Assembly (NCBI RefSeq): GCF_012849375.1
Contig: NZ_CP051684.1
Location: forward strand, 4,836,001 to 4,900,000
Source of the DNA: Duganella dendranthematis
GTDB lineage: Bacteria > Pseudomonadota > Gammaproteobacteria > Burkholderiales > Burkholderiaceae_D
DNA length: 64,000 bases
Direction: 5' to 3'
The number at the start of each line of letters is the position of its first letter. The stretch's first letter is position 1. The notes beneath the pieces were generated by a model, which ran no database searches, was not told the DNA's origin, and saw nothing but the letters and a program-made list of their open reading frames with translations. A program made the translations under genes and the position numbers. Shown in pieces: positions 43,679 through 53,660 of this stretch.

Positions 43679-44637
43679 GGCAGGGGACGCGTGCAGCGGA
43701 AGCCGATGTTGGACGCTGCACTGTCCGGCGTGTTGCGCGTGCGCGCCGCCTGACGGTAGCGGTTGCAATACGAGAGGTGGCACAGGAAGGAGCCGCCTTT
43801 CATCACGCGCGCGTCGCCGCTTGGCGGGCCGAGTGGATCGCTACTCGGCGCGGCGCTGAACGTCGTGTGCCAGAAGTCCAGGCACCATTCCCAGGTGTTG
43901 CCGGTGACCGAATACAGGCCGTGGCCATTTGGTGGGAAAGCATCGACCGGGCTGGTGGCGGCGTAGCCATCGGCGGCCGTATTCACGTCCGGGAATTCAC
44001 CCTGCCAAACGTTGCACAGGTATTGGCCCTGTGGATTCAGTTCATCGCCCCACGGATACAATTTTTGCTCCAGGCCGCCGCGCGCGGCGTATTCCCACTG
44101 CGCCTCGGTCGGCAAGGCGCCGCCGCTCCAGGCCGCGTACGCCATGGCGTCGTTCCACGATACATGCACCACCGGATGCGTCAGGCGCTCGGCTATGCTC
44201 GATCCCGGTCCCTCCGGCGCGCGCCACGACGCGCCGTCTACCAGACACCACCACGGCGCTGCCGCCAGCGTGTCCGTCACCAGTTCGTCATAACGGCCTG
44301 CGGGGATCTGTCCTTGGAAAACGAAGGAGTTGCCATAACGTTCAGACTCGGTGACATACGCGGTGGCGCGCACGAACTCGGCGAAATCGGCATTGGTGAC
44401 CGGATAGACGTCGATGGCGAACGGCGATAGCGCGACCGGCCGCACCGGGCCTTCGCCGTCGCCGCGATTGGCGCGCTCGTAGTCCGTGCCCATCAGGAAG
44501 GTCACGGCGGGGTAGGCGACCGTGGCCCGCTGTGCCGGCGCGGCTGCTGGCGCGATTGCCGGTGCTGCTGTCAGGATGTCGGTACATGCGCGCGACGCGG
44601 CGCAACAGGGTTTCAGGTCAGGCGTGGAAGAAGTCAT
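43675..44637 (-). CDS. Formylglycine-generating enzyme, soluble form
   Basis: A 320-residue FGE. The copper cysteines are Cys286 and Cys291 in GGSFLCHLSYCNRYR, and the following QAARTRNTPDSAASNIGFRC is strikingly close to eukaryotic SUMF1. FAIDVYPVTNADFAEFV, LPTEAQWEYAARGG, LYPWGDEL and GNTWEWCLDFW are also present. There is no clear signal peptide, so it probably acts in the cytoplasm before export of the sulfatase. It is convergent with sulfatase gene 42272, not in its operon. Confidence 0.92.
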   Translation of the reverse strand: MTSSTPDLKPCCAASRACTDILTAAPAIAPAAAPAQRATVAYPAVTFLMGTDYERANRGDGEGPVRPVALSPFAIDVYPVTNADFAEFVRATAYVTESERYGNSFVFQGQIPAGRYDELVTDTLAAAPWWCLVDGASWRAPEGPGSSIAERLTHPVVHVSWNDAMAYAAWSGGALPTEAQWEYAARGGLEQKLYPWGDELNPQGQYLCNVWQGEFPDVNTAADGYAATSPVDAFPPNGHGLYSVTGNTWEWCLDFWHTTFSAAPSSDPLGPPSGDARVMKGGSFLCHLSYCNRYRQAARTRNTPDSAASNIGFRCTRPLP

Positions 44638-44757
44638 CTGTGAAGTATAGGCCGCCCCTGCGCAGTGATTTCAATCGTGTTGCTATAAGTATATTCTTTC
44701 AGCTTATGATGGCGTCCTCCGCGGCGGTGCCGCAGTTCGCTGAAGGTAACGATAAAA

Positions 44758-45408
44758 ATGACTAAACGTTTGCTGTATACCATTGTCTTGGCGATGCTGA
44801 GCTGCGCCAGCGTACACGCCGCTGATCTGGAGTTAAGCGACTGCGACATCCTGATCGGCAAAAAATCCAACGTCGAGTACAAGGACTGGCTCAAGACCAA
44901 CCATAAGCAAGCCGAAGCGGGCGACCGCGACGCTATTCGTCTGCGGGCGATGGAGGCCCATAATCGCCTGGCTTGCTATGAGGAGAAACTCACCGGCAAC
45001 AACGGCTGGGGCATGATCGTCACCTCGTCGGATGGCACGTCGGAAACCAAGCTGCCGCCCGGCATCACCAATATTCGCAAGCAGCCGGCCGCGTGGCGCG
45101 CGCTGAATCAGGCGGTGCAATACGGCCACCAGGCCGGCGCGTTCGACGTTGGCCAAAAAGGCGCGGTGGCGGAACTGGTGGCGCGCTACGCGGCCGACTT
45201 GCCGCAGCAGCTGGAATCAGCTTACGCAGATGCGGCCGGCGTGTACGAATATGACTGCGTACTCAAGCGCCAGTTCGGCCGCCGCGATCGTGCCGCCGGT
45301 TGCGCTTCTTCGCGCACCGCGCGGGCGCAGCTGATTCCGCTGGTGGCACCGGAGCGTCGCCAGATGCTGGATGCCGCCGCGCACCTGTGGGCAAAGCAGC
45401 TACGTTAA
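44758..45408 (+). CDS. Secreted hypothetical protein
   Basis: A 216-residue protein I do not recognise. It starts with a good signal peptide (MTKRLLYTIVLAMLSCASVHAA). The mature part is helical and polar with four cysteines after the signal, possibly two disulfides. Lysine-rich N-terminal and alanine-rich C-terminal halves suggest a compact periplasmic protein. A Shine-Dalgarno-like AAGG is upstream. It lies alone between the FGE and DedA genes; function cannot be inferred. Confidence 0.75.
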   Translation: MTKRLLYTIVLAMLSCASVHAADLELSDCDILIGKKSNVEYKDWLKTNHKQAEAGDRDAIRLRAMEAHNRLACYEEKLTGNNGWGMIVTSSDGTSETKLPPGITNIRKQPAAWRALNQAVQYGHQAGAFDVGQKGAVAELVARYAADLPQQLESAYADAAGVYEYDCVLKRQFGRRDRAAGCASSRTARAQLIPLVAPERRQMLDAAAHLWAKQLR

Positions 45409-45462
45409 CCCTCCGTTAATATGTTTTCCATTACAATTGATGAAACTTGATTAAGGACGATT

Positions 45463-46107
45463 GTGATGGAAGAGTTTCTGGCAACCCTGATGGCATGGTT
45501 CATCCACCTGGATGCGCATTTGCTGGAGCTGATTGATGCGCATGGCGACTGGGTCTACCTGATTCTGTTCCTGGTGATTTTTATTGAAACCGGCGTGATC
45601 ATCATGCCGTTCCTGCCGGGTGATTCGTTGCTGTTCATCGCTGGCGCGCTGGCGGCCAAGGGATTGCTCGATCCGTTGACGCTGTGCGTGCTGTTGTTCG
45701 TCGCTGCTGTGACAGGGGACGCGCTCAACTTCAGCATCGGCGCATGGTTCAAGCGGCGGGCGCTGGACACCAGCAAGATCCCGTTCGTGAAGGCCGAGCA
45801 CATTCAGCACACGCAGAATTTTTTCACCACGCACGGCGGCAAGACCATCATTCTGGCGCGCTTCGTGCCGATCGTACGCACGCTGGCGCCGTTTGTAGCC
45901 GCGCTGGGTTCGATGCCGCGCAAGGTGTTCTTCACCTATAACGTCACCGGCGGCTTCCTGTGGGTGGGTAGCCTGCTGGCAGCCGGCTATTTGTTCGGCA
46001 ATATCCCTTGGATCAGCCGCAACCTGACGGCGGTGGTGCTGGGCATTGTAGTGCTGTCGATCATGCCGGCGGTGGTGGGCTGGCTGCGTTCGCGCCGCGT
46101 GGCGTAA
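45463..46107 (+). CDS. DedA family membrane protein
   Basis: A 214-residue DedA-family protein with about five membrane segments. Family marks are ETGVIIMPFLPGDSLLF at residues 41-57, the GDALNFSIGAWF region and ILARFVPIVRTLAPFVAALGSM with its conserved Arg residues. DedA proteins act as lipid (undecaprenyl phosphate or phosphatidylethanolamine) translocases; which one applies here is unclear. An AAGGACG precedes the ATG. Confidence 0.92.
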   Translation: MMEEFLATLMAWFIHLDAHLLELIDAHGDWVYLILFLVIFIETGVIIMPFLPGDSLLFIAGALAAKGLLDPLTLCVLLFVAAVTGDALNFSIGAWFKRRALDTSKIPFVKAEHIQHTQNFFTTHGGKTIILARFVPIVRTLAPFVAALGSMPRKVFFTYNVTGGFLWVGSLLAAGYLFGNIPWISRNLTAVVLGIVVLSIMPAVVGWLRSRRVA

Positions 46108-46109
46108 AA

Positions 46110-46382
46110 CTAGGCGCGAGCGCGGCGCAGGTGAGGGCGGAACAAGACCCGCCCGATAATCCGTAGCGAGATCCCCTGCGCGCAGAGAAAATCGACCGCC
46201 GCATTGCTACCTCTAAACAGAAGATAACGGACGCCTTCATCGATGATGGCTGCCGCGCGCTCGTTTTGCCGATTCACCACGCGCAACATCGGCGCATGCG
46301 ACGGCGGTACGGCCGGCGCGTGGAAAGCACGCTGGCGTACCGGCAGGATGTGGGCAACAAGGCAGAAGTCTGTGCGCGTCAT
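46110..46382 (-). CDS. Small basic hypothetical protein
   Basis: A possible 90-residue protein. The C-terminal half (NRQNERAAAIIDEGVRYLLFRGSNAAVDFLCAQGISLRIIGRVLFRP) looks like a compact helical domain with ordered residues, which suggests a real gene; the N-terminal 30 residues are less convincing. A shorter form from ATG 46289 (59 residues) is possible. It begins 2 bases after the convergent DedA gene. I recall similar small proteins in Oxalobacteraceae but cannot name the family. Confidence 0.5.
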   Translation of the reverse strand: MTRTDFCLVAHILPVRQRAFHAPAVPPSHAPMLRVVNRQNERAAAIIDEGVRYLLFRGSNAAVDFLCAQGISLRIIGRVLFRPHLRRARA

Positions 46383-46467
46383 GATGACACCAATAACAAG
46401 AATACCGCCATGCTACGCCCACCAAGCGCGACCGGATGTTCGCTAGCGCTCGTTGGGCCTGCACCGC

Positions 46468-47777
46468 TCAGTCCTTGCGCTGCGCTGCCACCGCCTCGGC
46501 CGTCACCTTGCCCTGCTTGCCGCCGAACTGGAAGATCACGTAATTGCTTAGCTGGGCGATTTCGGCATCGGTAAGGGTGCTGAAGGCCGGCATGAAGACG
46601 TCTTCCGTGCCGATGCGCATTTTGCCGCCATGCAGAATCATTTGCGTGACGTTGCGGCCGCTTGGATCGTTGACCGAACGCGCGCCGAGCAAGGCGGCAT
46701 ATGGCGTTTGCGGTCCCTGGCCATTCCACTGGTGACAGCTGGCGCAGCTGCCCTCGAACAGTCTCAGCCCGTTTTGCAAGTCGGCCGGTGTGTTGGCGGC
46801 CGGTGTGTAGGCGGTTGAACTGGCCACAGTGTCCGGCTTGGGATTGACCATGACCGGATGCTCGCCCTTGCGCGCCGGGATACTGCGCAGGTAGGTGATC
46901 AAGTCCTTGGTGTCCTGCGGGTCCAGATACTGCAGGCTGTTGTCCACCGCTTCGCCCATTGGTCCGGAGGCGGGACCGTGGCCGGCGGCGTGGCCAAAGC
47001 GCAGGTACTGGTACAGGTCGGCGTCGGTCCATTTGCCGATGCCGTACTCCGGGTCGGACGTGATGTTCGGCGCCTGCCAGCCGTTGATGATGGCGCCGGC
47101 CAGTTCGTTGCGATGCTCCAGCGCGAAGCCGATGTTGCGCGGCGTGTGGCATTCGGCGCAGTGGGCCAGGCCGATCGCCATATAGGCGCCGCGATTCCAT
47201 TCGGCCGATTTGTCGGTGGATGGCTTGAAACGCTCGCTGCGGAAGAAGGCGGCGTTCCAGAAACCCATCGCCCAGCGCTGGTTGAACGGGAACGACAAGC
47301 CCGGCTCTGGCGTGGCCTGCTCCACTGTCGGCAAGCTGAACAGATAAGCCTTGATGGCCAGCACATCGTCGCGGCTCAGCAGCGAATACGAGGTGTACGG
47401 GAAGGCCGGATACAGGCGCTGGCCATCATGGCGCACGCCTTCATGCAGCGCGCGTACGAAGTCGTCGTCACTCCAGTTGCCGATGCCGGTTTTCTTGTCG
47501 GCCGTGATGTTGGACGAGTACAGCGTGCCAAACGGCAGCTTGAACGGCAGCCCGCCGGCAAACGGCTTGCCGCCGGCCACCGTGTGGCAGGCCACGCAGT
47601 CGGCCGCGCGCGCCAGGTATTCGCCGCGCACGATTTGCGGCGCGGTCGCCAGCGCGCCGTGCAGCATCGGCGCGGTGCCGGGCGAGGGATCGGGACGCGT
47701 CAGCCAGACATAGGCGGCGACGCCGATGGCGGCCACGCAGACCGGGATCAGGAGCAGGCGGCTTTTTTTACTGAACT

Positions 47778-47781
<4 letters not shown>
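46468..47781 (-). CDS. Triheme cytochrome c of a molybdenum hydroxylase
   Basis: A 437-residue membrane-anchored cytochrome. An N-terminal helix (residues 8-25) anchors it, and three heme-binding motifs follow: CVACH (about 61-65), CAECH (about 207-211) and CASCH (about 350-354). The layout matches the cytochrome subunit of periplasmic alcohol or aldehyde dehydrogenases and of IorB-type hydroxylases. It overlaps the molybdenum subunit gene by 4 bases, so it should take electrons from that enzyme to the respiratory chain. Confidence 0.92.
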
Positions 47782-49972
<2,191 letters not shown>

Positions 49973-49976
<4 letters not shown>

Positions 49977-50479
49977 TTCCGTCCTCCCACGGCGCTCACC
50001 GGAATGGCTTGCGTGACGACGATCTTGCCGGTGGCGGCTTGCTTGATGGCGGCGCGGATGCGTACGTAGGTCGCACAGCGGCAGATGTTGCCGGACATGG
50101 CGGCGTCGATGTCGGCATCGGACGGCGACGGATTGCGCTTCAGCAGCGCGGCGGCCGACATGATCTGGCCGGACTGGCAGTAGCCGCACTGGACCACGTC
50201 CACCGCCAGCCAGGCGTCCTGGATGCGCTTGCCGGCGTCGGTGGCGCCGACCGCTTCGATGGTGGTGACTTCGCGCGTGCCCACCGCTGAAATCGGCAGC
50301 ACGCAGGAGCGCACCGGCTCGCCGTCGAGGTGCACGGTGCAGGCGCCGCACTGGGCGATGCCACAGCCGAACTTGGTGCCGGTCATGCCGATCACATCGC
50401 GGATGGCCCATAGCAGCGGGGTGTCGCCATCGATGTCCACCACATGCTGGCGGTCGTTGACCTTGATCGTAAATGACAT
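49973..50479 (-). CDS. (2Fe-2S)-binding subunit, IorA-like
   Basis: A 168-residue two-cluster iron-sulfur protein. The plant-type ferredoxin cluster cysteines lie in [17 protein letters not shown] plus the Cys of VRSCVLP; the second cluster uses CGYCQSGQ and GNICRCATY. It transfers electrons from the molybdenum subunit. No signal peptide is present, so it probably travels with the Tat-exported partner. The gene is first in the operon and divergent from the LysR gene at 50681. Confidence 0.94.
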
Positions 50480-50680
50480 GAACTGCTCCTGAAGAAGTGG
50501 AAAAACTCTTTTTAGGCTAGCAATATTTTGGCGGCGTGATAACTGGCTATTAGCAATAAACCGTTGTGCGCCTTTTGCACAAGCCGCGTATCCCCGACTA
50601 CGTGTGGACGCCTATCTTTGTGGAGGTGGTCAGGTGCGGCCGGGTTTGCTAGCATGGGGACGGCCACGAAAGGGACGGAG

Positions 50681-51616
50681 ATGCAGTCAGAAAAATTCGC
50701 GGAATTCCTCGGGGTATTCGTCGATGTCGCGCGTGAAGGCAGCTTCTCGGGCGCGGGGCGGCGCCGCGGCCGCACGCCGTCGTCGGTTGGACGGCAGATT
50801 GATCTGCTGGAGCAGCATCTGGATACCGCGCTGTTCCTGCGCTCGACCCGGCTGCTGACGCTGACCGATGCCGGCGAGGCGCTGCTGGTGCGCGCGCGTC
50901 AGATTCTCGATGCGCTGGCCGACGCCCAGCAGGAGCTGGCGTCGATGAAGGGGGCGGTTACCGGCATTCTGCGGGTGGCCTGCTTTCCCACCTTCGGCAA
51001 ACGCTATGTGTTGCCGGTGATGGGCCAGCTGGCGCGCCAGTATCCCGACCTGCGGCTGGAACTGGACCTGACCGAACGGCTGGCCGATCCGGTGGCCGAG
51101 CGGCTCGACCTGGTGATCCGCATCGGCGATATCGCCGACAGCACCCTGATCGGCACCCGCATCGCCACCCAGACCCGCATCCTGTGCGCCAGCCCGGCCT
51201 ATCTGGCCCAGGCCGGCACGCCCACAGCGGTGGCGGAACTGAGCGGCCATCGCCTGATCGACAAGCTGCATGGCGCCGACCTGCTGGGCTGGACCGACGT
51301 GCTGGGCCTGCCGGCGCGCGCCTACAGCGCCCAGCCGGTGTTCGCCTGCGACGATTTCGAGGCGATGCGGCTGGCGGCGCAGCAGGGGCTCGGCATTGCC
51401 TATCTGCCGGACTGGGTGGTGGGAGAGGATATTCAGGCGGGCCAGCTGCGGCAGCTGATCCCGGAATGGTCGGCGCAGGCGCGCGCCAGCACCGGCATCT
51501 ACGCCTTGCGGGCCTTGCGTCAGCCGCCGGCACGGGTAACGGCGTTGCTGGACGCGCTACGTGCTTTTATCGGGCATCCGCATGGCTGGTCGGTGAACCC
51601 AGCAGCGTCTGTCTGA
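50681..51616 (+). CDS. LysR family transcriptional regulator
   Basis: A 311-residue LysR protein. Winged helix: FLGVFVDVAREGSFSGAGRRRGRTPSSVGRQIDLLEQHLD, with an unusually arginine-rich recognition turn. The effector domain begins TGILRVACFPTFGKRYVLPVM. The ATG at 50681 follows AGGGA at a usable distance; an upstream ATG at 50654 is the alternative. It is divergent from the molybdenum hydroxylase operon across 200 bases and is its likely regulator. It overlaps the convergent MFS gene by 50 bases. Confidence 0.87.
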   Translation: MQSEKFAEFLGVFVDVAREGSFSGAGRRRGRTPSSVGRQIDLLEQHLDTALFLRSTRLLTLTDAGEALLVRARQILDALADAQQELASMKGAVTGILRVACFPTFGKRYVLPVMGQLARQYPDLRLELDLTERLADPVAERLDLVIRIGDIADSTLIGTRIATQTRILCASPAYLAQAGTPTAVAELSGHRLIDKLHGADLLGWTDVLGLPARAYSAQPVFACDDFEAMRLAAQQGLGIAYLPDWVVGEDIQAGQLRQLIPEWSAQARASTGIYALRALRQPPARVTALLDALRAFIGHPHGWSVNPAASV

Positions 51617-52796
51617 CGAAGATCAGGGCCACGCCGATCAGTGCGGCGACGGTCATCACGGTTGCCATCACCGTCAACTGGTTGCCGGCCAACACGCCGA
51701 CCAGCGCGCCGGCAGCGGCGCCGGCCAGCATCTGCATCGAGCGCAACAGTGCCGCCGCACTGCCGGCCACATTGCCGACCGAGGCCAGCGCCTGGTGGGT
51801 GGCGTTAGGCATCACAATGCCGGCGCAGATATTACTCAGCACCACGCAAGCGGCGATCAGCGCAATCGAACCGAGGCCCAGCGTGGACGCAAGCAGCAGT
51901 AACAGGCTGATGACGCCGGAGCCGAGTACGCCGCCGATCAACAGGTGGTCGGCGCTCCACACGCGCGCCAGCCGGCCGCCGGCGGCAGCGCCGATGATGG
52001 TGCCGGCCGCCGTCAGCGCAAACAGCATGCCGTAGACGCCGCTCGACACGCCCAGCATATCGATGAATACCGCCGATGAGCCGGTGATGTAGGCAAACAT
52101 AGTGCCGAACGAGGCCGCCAGCAGCGCCGCGTGGATCAGGTAGTGGCGGTTGCGCAGCACCTGGCTGTAGGCGTGCACGGCGTCGCGGAACACATTGCGT
52201 TGCGGCGCACCGCCAGTCTGCGGCCGGCTTTCCTGGTAACCCCAGGCGGCCAGCACCAGCAGCACCAGGCCGATGCCGCCCAGGCTCTGGTAGATCAGCC
52301 GCCAACTGCCCAGTTGCAGCAGCGCCGCGCCCAGCAACGGCGCCAGCAGCGGCGCCACGGCGTTGACCAGCGCCACGTACGATTGCCGGGTGAGGGCCGC
52401 GTGGCCGCTGAAGACGTCACGGATGATGGCGGCCGGCAAGGCCGCCGCCGCCCCTGCCGCCACGCCTTGCAGCAGGCGCACCAGCAGCAGCGTACCGATG
52501 TGGTCGGCGTAGGCGCAGGCGAACGCGGCGAGCGAGAACAGGCCCAGGCCGAACAGCAGCACCGGCTTGCGGCCGTAACGGTCGGACAGCGGACCGAACA
52601 AAATCGGTCCGACCGAGAAACCCAGCAGGAACATGGTCAGCGTGCGTGTCGCCTCGCCGATGCTGATGTGGAAAGCGTCCTGGAGCGCGGGAATGGCCGG
52701 CAGGCCGATGTCGATGGCCAGCGGCGGCAGCGCTGAGAGCAGGCCGAGCATGACGATGTAGAACGGCGAAGTGGACCGGATGTAGTGACGTGACAT
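51567..52796 (-). CDS. Bcr/CflA family multidrug efflux MFS transporter
   Basis: A 409-residue, 12-helix exporter of the Bcr/CflA (DHA1) type. Recognised from LSALPPLAIDIGLPAIPALQDAFHIS, GFSVGPILFGPLSDRYGRKPVLLFG (motif A) and LLQGVAAGAAAALPAAIIRDVF (motif C region). It is divergent from the IclR gene across 76 bases that contain two matched palindromic sites, so that regulator probably controls it. The 3' end overlaps the LysR gene. Confidence 0.92.
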   Translation of the reverse strand: MSRHYIRSTSPFYIVMLGLLSALPPLAIDIGLPAIPALQDAFHISIGEATRTLTMFLLGFSVGPILFGPLSDRYGRKPVLLFGLGLFSLAAFACAYADHIGTLLLVRLLQGVAAGAAAALPAAIIRDVFSGHAALTRQSYVALVNAVAPLLAPLLGAALLQLGSWRLIYQSLGGIGLVLLVLAAWGYQESRPQTGGAPQRNVFRDAVHAYSQVLRNRHYLIHAALLAASFGTMFAYITGSSAVFIDMLGVSSGVYGMLFALTAAGTIIGAAAGGRLARVWSADHLLIGGVLGSGVISLLLLLASTLGLGSIALIAACVVLSNICAGIVMPNATHQALASVGNVAGSAAALLRSMQMLAGAAAGALVGVLAGNQLTVMATVMTVAALIGVALIFVRQTLLGSPTSHADAR

Positions 52797-52806
52797 ATGA
52801 TGGGGT

Positions 52807-52846
52807 GTATCGTTAGGCGGTACAGTAGTGTATCACGATGCGGTAC
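52807..52846. promoter_or_regulatory. Putative double IclR operator
   Basis: Two imperfect palindromes of form GTATC-N7-GGTAC occupy 52807-52823 and 52830-52846, exactly 23 bases apart, so they lie about two helical turns from each other. They sit between the divergent efflux and IclR genes. IclR proteins bind such paired short palindromes as tetramers. Confidence 0.6.
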
Positions 52847-52872
52847 AGTTTGCTGAGCAAGGGAAATCGAAG

Positions 52873-53622
52873 ATGGAAGGTATTCAAGTGATCGCACGGG
52901 CGGCGGCGATTTTGCGCGCCGTCGGTGCGCAGCCGGACGGGCTGAGTCTGGGCAAACTGGCCCAGGCCACCGGATTGGCGCGTTCGACCGTGCAGCGGAT
53001 TGTCGACGCGCTGGAAATGGAGCATCTGGTGCAGGCCGGCGCCGGCGGCGTGCGGCCGGGCTGGGGCTTGCGGCGGTTGGGCGAGTTGCCGGGCTCGGGC
53101 ATCGCCCAGGAGTTACGGGCGGCGTTGTATGAGCTGTTCGAGGCCACGCACGAGACCATCGACCTGTCGACGCTGACCGGCGGCGAGGTGCTGTTCGTGG
53201 ACCGCTTCCTGTCGGACCAGCCGGAGCGCGCGGTGCCATCGGTGGGAGCGATTTATCCGGCGTACACCATGGCCAGCGGCAAGGGCTTGCTGGCTTGCCT
53301 GTCCAATCAGGAGGTGGAAGCGCTGTATGCCGATGCGCCGCTGCAGCAGCTGACGCCGAATACCGTCGCCAGCATGCCGGCCCTGTTGCAGCAAATCGAC
53401 GGCATCCGCGCCGGCGCGTTCGCCTACGATCTGGAAGAGCATGCGCTGGGCCGCAGCGCGATCGGCCTGCCGGTGGGCGTGCATCAGGGCGTGGCGTTGG
53501 CGATCTCGGTGGTGCTGCCGACCGGCCGTTTCGAGCGCCAGCGCAACACGGTGGAGCAGGCCGTCCTGCGCTGCGTTGAACGCTGTCGTACGCAACTGTC
53601 CAGCGCAGCCGCAGCGGTATAA
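52873..53622 (+). CDS. IclR family transcriptional regulator
   Basis: A 249-residue IclR protein. The N-terminal winged helix is VIARAAAILRAVGAQPDGLSLGKLAQATGLARSTVQRIVDAL, followed by the effector-binding GAF-like domain (YPAYTMASGKGLLACL; a DLEEHALGRSAIGLPV stretch near the C-terminus). The ATG at 52873 follows GAAGA. It is divergent from the efflux gene and is probably its repressor, using the paired palindromes upstream. Confidence 0.92.
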   Translation: MEGIQVIARAAAILRAVGAQPDGLSLGKLAQATGLARSTVQRIVDALEMEHLVQAGAGGVRPGWGLRRLGELPGSGIAQELRAALYELFEATHETIDLSTLTGGEVLFVDRFLSDQPERAVPSVGAIYPAYTMASGKGLLACLSNQEVEALYADAPLQQLTPNTVASMPALLQQIDGIRAGAFAYDLEEHALGRSAIGLPVGVHQGVALAISVVLPTGRFERQRNTVEQAVLRCVERCRTQLSSAAAAV

Positions 53623-53660
53623 TTCCCGGCGACATCGCTCCGATCACGAAAGGCCCTATC

